Of a stretch of DNA of 64,000 nucleotides, positions 59,503 through 64,000 are shown in pieces; position 1 is the first letter of the stretch, and each line of letters begins with the position of its first letter. Location: positions 1 to 64,000 of the forward strand of contig CAVBPX010000005.1 in NCBI GenBank assembly GCA_963597395.1, in the 5' to 3' direction. The stretch is from Hallerella sp963597395 (GTDB lineage Bacteria; Fibrobacterota; Fibrobacteria; Fibrobacterales; Fibrobacteraceae). Made by a program: the position numbers and the translations under genes. The notes under the pieces were generated by a model. It did no database searches. It had not been told where the DNA came from and worked only from the letters and a program-made list of their open reading frames with translations.

Positions 59503-60507
59503 ATGAAAAAAATTGTTTTCACCGCCCTTCTTTTGGTGTTTGCCGCCGTCTGTGCGCTTTATCTTGCCCGGGAACGCGTTTTTGCGCCGTCCGAAACCTC
59601 CGCCGGGGCGCTTTTTCAGGTCGAAAACGGCTCCACTGCCGTAAAAATCGGAAAATCGCTCGAATCCCGCGGCATTGTTTCGAGCGGAAAACTCTTTTCG
59701 TGGTGGTGCCGCTACCAAAAGTCCTCGCTCAAGGCGGGCTGGTACGAGCTTCCGGCCGGGGCGAGCATCGCGGACATTGCCGAAATCCTTTCCCGCGGAA
59801 AGACGGCCGTCCGAAAGGTGACAATTCCCGAGGGCCGCGCCTCCTGGGAGATGCCCGCCTACTTTCGCAAGACGATTCCCGAATTCGATTCGAGCAAGTG
59901 GGAGCTAATCGTCCACGATGCGGACTTTGCGCATGAACTCGGCGTGGAAGCGAACAGTCTCGAAGGCTACCTGTTTCCGGACACCTACCCGATTGAGTTC
60001 GGCGCCTCGGAAAAGGACATTGCACGGCAAATGGTCGCGGCCAACCTGAAGTTCCGGTCCGAGATGGAAAAAAGGGGAAGCCCGCTTTGGAAAGAGCTCG
60101 GCGGATGGCACAAGGTGTTAACGCTTGCAAGCGTCGTCGAGGAAGAAACGGGCAAGACGGACGAACGTTCCCTCATCGCGGGCGTCTTCGTCAACCGGCT
60201 GCGGCAAGGAATTCCGCTCGGAGCGGACCCCACGGTTCGGTTCATCTTCCGAAATCTCACGGGTCCCATCTACAAGAGCCAGCTGCAAAGCGACAGTCCC
60301 TACAACACGCGCCGCTTCCCGGGACTCATGCCCGGGCCGATTTCAAACCCCGGTAAAAAGGCCATCGAAGCGGCCCTCTACCCGCAAAAAACGGACGCTC
60401 TTTACTTTGTGGCCAAGGACGACGGTTCTGGAACGCACTTTTTTGCGAAGAGCCTCTCGGAACACAACCGCTACAAATCGACCGCGGCCAAGAACCGCGG
60501 CGAGTAG
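59503..60507 (+). CDS. mltG: Endolytic murein transglycosylase MltG
   Basis: 334 residues from the ATG at 59503; open codons before it cross the divergent promoter and are not coding. One membrane segment (about 4-23), a LysM-like domain (about 40-110: LFQVENGSTAVKIGKSLESRGIVSS), then the YceG core: EGYLFPDTYPIEFGA, LASVVEEETGKTDER with the catalytic glutamate, GVFVNRL and SPYNTRRFPGLMPGPISNPG. It cuts nascent peptidoglycan strands near the membrane. A TATATT-like box overlaps the short leader. Confidence 0.95.
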   Translation: MKKIVFTALLLVFAAVCALYLARERVFAPSETSAGALFQVENGSTAVKIGKSLESRGIVSSGKLFSWWCRYQKSSLKAGWYELPAGASIADIAEILSRGKTAVRKVTIPEGRASWEMPAYFRKTIPEFDSSKWELIVHDADFAHELGVEANSLEGYLFPDTYPIEFGASEKDIARQMVAANLKFRSEMEKRGSPLWKELGGWHKVLTLASVVEEETGKTDERSLIAGVFVNRLRQGIPLGADPTVRFIFRNLTGPIYKSQLQSDSPYNTRRFPGLMPGPISNPGKKAIEAALYPQKTDALYFVAKDDGSGTHFFAKSLSEHNRYKSTAAKNRGE

Positions 60508-62697
60508 TTACCAGTTCGCGCCCACCTGAAAGAAGTAGTGGTAGTCCCGGACGTTTTTCAGCTTCAGGGCGTCCGCAGCCGAAACGAGACGGCTCATGCC
60601 GAGCCTTAATTCGAGCGACCGGTACGAGAAGCGCAATGTCGGTTCGAGGAGAATTCGGTCGGCATCCAGTTCCACGTGCGGATTTTCCTCGAAGTCGTGC
60701 ATGTAGGCGGTAAAAATCCAGACGCCAAACGGCCCGGTGTGAAGCCCGGCACTGGCCCGCGCCGCAGTATAGTGATGCGTCGAAAGATAGGTAAAATTCC
60801 ACGAGGCGCTCCAGGGCGAAAGCGAGGGGTGCATCCGATACCAGCAGTCGAGCGATTTGACGGTTCCGTCGGTCCAGGTTTTTAGCGGGTCGGGATAGAC
60901 GTAGCCCTTTCCCGATTCGCGGCGAATTTGAACTCCTCCGAGCGCCCCGACAGAAAGCGCCACGGCGCTCAACGGCGAAAAGTTCTTTTGGACGTCGAGC
61001 CTTGTCGAAACATAAAGCGGAGCGCTTCCCATGCCGTCCGCGGTCAGGTTCACGGAACGAAACCCGAAATCTCCCGAAATACGGTAGCCGCGGTCGCCGA
61101 ACCATTCCAGAAATTCGCCCCGGTTCCGTACAAACGAAACTTTCGGATAAAGCGTGTTGACGTGCAGCTCGTCTTCGCCGAGAAAGCGCTTAAAATCGGA
61201 CTCTCCCAAAAGAACGTCAAACGAAAAATCCGCGAGGGAATCCTTCCACAAAAACTTTACGTCAATATCGTTTTGCTTTATTTCGCGAAGGCGCAAATCC
61301 ATCGGCACATCCGAAAAATATCCGCGGAGCGGCCGGATGCGCGAAATGTTTCCCGTTGCGGAAAACTCTCCCCGCGAGCCGAAAAACCCGCGCATCGAAA
61401 ATTCGGGTCTGAGCGCACGGGAATGTTCCCCGTAAAAACCTTCGAGCCTAAAGGCGTATTCGAACTGGTTCACAAAGCGAAAATCCACGCCCGCATACGC
61501 CAAGGGTCCCGTCAAGTTCGACCCGAATCCGCCGACGCGAAATTCCAGTACGGGAGAGGCGAATGCCGAAACGTCCGCGATGCCGAGCGTATCCATTTCG
61601 ATTTGCACCGAATCGTAAAAGGGAGATTCCGAAACGCTCCGCAAAAAGCGGACCGCGGCGAGGGTTCCCGTATCGGCCTCGTTCCAGTGCGAAGAAAGAT
61701 CGGAATAATAGATGGACGGAAACTTTTCAAAGGACGGTTCGATGCGAAACCGGGGAAGGATGGAGTCCGCTGCGACGGGCATTTTTCCCTTGCGGTGCGC
61801 AAGCGGCGAAAACTCTCCGCGCTTTCTTTCCATGCCCGAATACCCGGCCTGCATCCAGGCGAGCGGAGTGTTTTCATCGACCGAATGCGGTCGGATGACG
61901 ATGATATTCCGCTCCGGATTTTTTTCTTTTTCGCGCCGAATGAATTCCTGCGCATTTTGAAAACCGGAAGTGGCCGTCGGGGAATCATTTCCGTCCGCAT
62001 TTCGAAGCGGATAGGCCATCACGTAAACGGCAAACGCCGAGGAATCTTCCGGGAAAAAGTCCGGGCAGTTCTCGCCGGAAGTTTTCGAAAACGGCAAGGC
62101 GAAAGCCGGGCGAGCCTTTTTGAAAACGCCTGAGGAACAGGCGAGAGCCGTAAACGGAAGGACTGTTGAATCCGCGCGCAAAAGAGCCTCTTCCACCCGA
62201 AAGCGGAATATCGACGCATTCAAAAATTCCCTGTCCGCAAAAAGCGGTCTCGGGCGAAAATGCGCCCGTCCGGACGAATCCCCGTAAAAGGCGAAGCGGA
62301 ACGCGAGCGAAGGCTCCCCCTCCCCGGAAATCGGCAAGCTTTCGAGCGGAGACGGCGAACTTTTTTCACCGAGAAGCTGCAAAACAAAAAGCGAATCCGT
62401 CACCAGCTTCTGGATTTCGTCAAGCTCCATGCCGGAGCTCCAGAGGCTTCCGACAAACGCCCCCCAGGAGGTCGCCACGACGGAATCCACCGGAATTTGA
62501 TAATCCCTGACGGCATACAAAACTCCCAGGGAATACCAGGGAGAATGCGCACCCCCGCCGAGGTAAAGAACGCTCTTCGGAAGGGACGGACGTTGAAAAA
62601 TCAAAGGCTGCGTTTTTACAAGGGACGAATCGCCGAAAGCAAACAGGTGCGACAGAAAAAACAGCGCCAAGATTCCGCATGTCCTGAAAGTTCCCAT
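60508..62697 (-). CDS. Patatin-like outer-membrane protein with beta-barrel-like C-terminus
   Basis: 729 residues with a signal peptide (about 1-22). The patatin start shows the oxyanion loop YLGGGAHSPWYSLG (G47-G49), but the serine elbow reads VATSWGAF (S77), so the usual first glycine of GxSxG is alanine. The partner aspartate (DG motif) is not obvious. The part from about 380 to 729 consists of repeated strands (LEFRVGGFGSNLTGPLAYAGVDF, AFRLEGFYGEHS, FSYRSLELRLGMSRL) and ends in an aromatic residue (VGANW), like a BamA-type barrel. The order resembles PlpD-type (type Vd) proteins. It may be a surface lipase or an inactive relative. It is tail to tail with mltG. Confidence 0.78.
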   Translation of the reverse strand: MGTFRTCGILALFFLSHLFAFGDSSLVKTQPLIFQRPSLPKSVLYLGGGAHSPWYSLGVLYAVRDYQIPVDSVVATSWGAFVGSLWSSGMELDEIQKLVTDSLFVLQLLGEKSSPSPLESLPISGEGEPSLAFRFAFYGDSSGRAHFRPRPLFADREFLNASIFRFRVEEALLRADSTVLPFTALACSSGVFKKARPAFALPFSKTSGENCPDFFPEDSSAFAVYVMAYPLRNADGNDSPTATSGFQNAQEFIRREKEKNPERNIIVIRPHSVDENTPLAWMQAGYSGMERKRGEFSPLAHRKGKMPVAADSILPRFRIEPSFEKFPSIYYSDLSSHWNEADTGTLAAVRFLRSVSESPFYDSVQIEMDTLGIADVSAFASPVLEFRVGGFGSNLTGPLAYAGVDFRFVNQFEYAFRLEGFYGEHSRALRPEFSMRGFFGSRGEFSATGNISRIRPLRGYFSDVPMDLRLREIKQNDIDVKFLWKDSLADFSFDVLLGESDFKRFLGEDELHVNTLYPKVSFVRNRGEFLEWFGDRGYRISGDFGFRSVNLTADGMGSAPLYVSTRLDVQKNFSPLSAVALSVGALGGVQIRRESGKGYVYPDPLKTWTDGTVKSLDCWYRMHPSLSPWSASWNFTYLSTHHYTAARASAGLHTGPFGVWIFTAYMHDFEENPHVELDADRILLEPTLRFSYRSLELRLGMSRLVSAADALKLKNVRDYHYFFQVGANW

Positions 62698-62718
62698 CGC
62701 ACGCTCCGCAAAAAGAGC

Positions 62719-63645
62719 CTAACGCAAATCGCCGCGGGACGCGGCGCCCTCGGAACCGCGCAACAGCTCGGAAATCTTTCCGATTTCGCCCTGGCTGATG
62801 AGCGGGGCAACGCTCGAATCGTTGGCGAGAACTTCCCATGTCGGCGGATTGGGTTCCCCTTCTTCGGAATACGAAAGCCTTTGCGTGACAATGGCACGGA
62901 GGTTTGCCGCAAGCAGCGTACGGACGAGCTTCTTGTTCTCGGAGTTTTCTTCCGCCACAAGATACGCGAGGACGTCGCGGACGCTTCCCGCCGTAAACGT
63001 CGAAACGACAAGGGCTCCGGACGCCGCGGCCTTGAGAACCGGAAGAATCGATTCGCCGTTCATGTCGCCGAGCCAAAACAGATCGGTTCCGGAACGAATA
63101 CCCTGCAAAATTTCATTGTCGCGCGAAACCTTGTCGCGCTTTTTTTGCACAAGGCTCGAACCCGTCCGAATTTTATACTCGGGAATCGCATCGAGGAGGC
63201 TCACCCGCAAAATGTTTTGCGTACAAAGTTCCGAAACGAATGCGGAAGCCGTCGTCGTCTTGCCCGAAACAGCCGGTCCCGCAAAAAGAATCAGCCCGGC
63301 TCCCGCTCCGAGAAGCGTTTTTACCGCATTCGGGACGCCGAGGGAAGAAATTTCCGGGCATTCCGCCCCGATGGGTCGAAGAACAACCATCTTGCCAAAA
63401 GCCTCGCGCGAATAGCGCACGCGCCATTCCGCGCCCGCCCACGGTCCGCCGCTAAAAAGTCCGCATTCCCCGTCGAGAGGCCCCAAAAAGTTTTCCAGTT
63501 CGCCAAATTCAAGAGGTTCCGCCTTGGGAATGAGCTGTACGTTTCCGGCGATTCGGACGGCCGGCGAAAAACCCTCGGCAAGGATCAAATCCACCGCACC
63601 GATTTTCAGAGCGTATTCCAGGACGCCGTTCAAAGTCTTTACCAT
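62719..63645 (-). CDS. PilT-like ATPase with degenerate motifs
   Basis: 308 residues from the ATG at 63645 (AGGAAGG upstream). The N-terminal domain (VLEYALKIGAVDLIL ... PAVRIAGNVQLI) and core resemble PilT/PilU. Walker A is GPAVSGKTT (K129). Other motifs have drifted: the Asp box reads LLDAIPEYKI, Walker B region FWLGDMNGE where PilT has VGEMRD, and the His box VSTFTAG lacks the histidine of LHTNSA. It may bind ATP weakly or act as a partner of the full PilT next to it. The gene starts one base after the upstream PilT-type gene. Confidence 0.78.
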   Translation of the reverse strand: MVKTLNGVLEYALKIGAVDLILAEGFSPAVRIAGNVQLIPKAEPLEFGELENFLGPLDGECGLFSGGPWAGAEWRVRYSREAFGKMVVLRPIGAECPEISSLGVPNAVKTLLGAGAGLILFAGPAVSGKTTTASAFVSELCTQNILRVSLLDAIPEYKIRTGSSLVQKKRDKVSRDNEILQGIRSGTDLFWLGDMNGESILPVLKAAASGALVVSTFTAGSVRDVLAYLVAEENSENKKLVRTLLAANLRAIVTQRLSYSEEGEPNPPTWEVLANDSSVAPLISQGEIGKISELLRGSEGAASRGDLR

Positions 63646-63646
63646 A

Positions 63647-64000
63647 TTAGGCCTTCCTCTGGTTCGTTGGACGATAGGCGGCAAACCGCCGACGGTTTAA
63701 GGAACGCCGCCAGGCCTCCTCTCCGCGGATAAAACCGGAATCCACCAGATTTTGCAGCGAATCGTCCAGTGAAACGCCCTGGTTTCTCGACGTCGAAAGC
63801 GCGGACGAAAGCAGGCTCAGTTCCCGCTTGCGGATAAGCCCAAGCGTTGAGGACGTCATCTTCATTGCTTCGACGGCAAGAACCCATCCCTGGTTGTCGA
63901 TGACCGGAACAAGGTGCTGCACGACAATTCCCTTGAGCTCGTTCGCCAGGGCGCTCGCCAGTTCATCCTCGCGGTCGCCCGCTTCGCCGAGAAGGCGCGA
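63647..64000 (-). CDS. PilT-type twitching motility ATPase, C-terminal part (runs off the window)
   Basis: 117 residues are visible; the 5' end lies beyond 64000. The segment REDELASALANELKGIVVQHLVPVIDNQGWVLAVEAM and the following TSSTLGLIRKRELSLLSSALSTSRNQGVSLDDSL match the C-terminal part of PilT-family ATPases, which power type IV pilus retraction. The Walker motifs are outside the window. The stop at 63647-63649 is separated by one base from the start of the degenerate paralog, so the pair is coupled. Confidence 0.8.
   Translation of the reverse strand, partial: SRLLGEAGDREDELASALANELKGIVVQHLVPVIDNQGWVLAVEAMKMTSSTLGLIRKRELSLLSSALSTSRNQGVSLDDSLQNLVDSGFIRGEEAWRRSLNRRRFAAYRPTNQRKA

Overview
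The window looks like chromosomal DNA of a Fibrobacteraceae bacterium (phylum Fibrobacterota, Fibrobacter or a close relative). The evidence is a GH51 enzyme with N-terminal CBM11-like jelly rolls, laid out like Fibrobacter endoglucanase F; a GH11 xylanase with a poly-serine linker and a type IX-like C-terminal tail; many lipoproteins with poly-serine tracts; an OmpA protein with thrombospondin type 3 repeats; and a complete Tol-Pal locus typical of diderm bacteria. Genes are densely packed and often overlap by 1-8 bases. Genus and species are inference; no 16S rRNA gene is present.

Layout. 1-388: end of a repeat element next to an ORF6N gene remnant. 389-8.0 kb: aminotransferase, DsbA-like lipoprotein, GH51 glycosidase, a secreted unknown, and a macro-like/PARG fusion. 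8.0-11.6 kb (minus): surE-gyrA. 11.6-17.7 kb (plus): hisS followed by two SGNH proteins and an MBOAT acyltransferase, probably an envelope O-acylation module. 17.7-18.9 kb (minus): MUG-type DNA glycosylase and nitroreductase. 19.0-21.3 kb (plus): GH11 xylanase, a 54-residue membrane protein and a MauE/DoxX protein. 21.3-26.9 kb (minus): bioA-bioD, OmpA/TSP3 protein, radC. 27.2-30.5 kb (plus): ilvB-ilvN from a textbook promoter, then rfbD. 30.5-31.2 kb: a lipoprotein gene split by a 123-bp inverted-repeat element. 31.2-33.1 kb: speA. 33.2-36.1 kb: small membrane protein and hrpB.

36.2-50.6 kb is an almost unbroken minus-strand run: envelope lipoproteins, a beta-barrel protein, an ArnA-like sugar decarboxylase with a GT2 and an SDR, a DUF218 protein, ddl-tsaB-rimI, and tolQ-tolR-tolA-tolB-pal-cpoB. 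50.7-58.7 kb (plus) is a compact row: CBM9-like protein, M23 peptidase, rnd, tatA, tatC, a TatB domain fused to 5-formyltetrahydrofolate cyclo-ligase, SpoU methyltransferase, another methyltransferase, ung and tRNA-Ala(CGC). 59-64 kb: small secreted protein, mltG, a patatin-like protein with a barrel-like C-terminus, and two PilT-type ATPases, one degenerate and one cut by the window end.

The most unusual items are the TatB/cyclo-ligase fusion between tatC and rlmB, the macro-like/PARG fusion, the hisS-linked SGNH-SGNH-MBOAT module, and a small inverted-repeat element found three times, twice at a break in a gene. Function calls rest on motifs read by eye; no database search was run.
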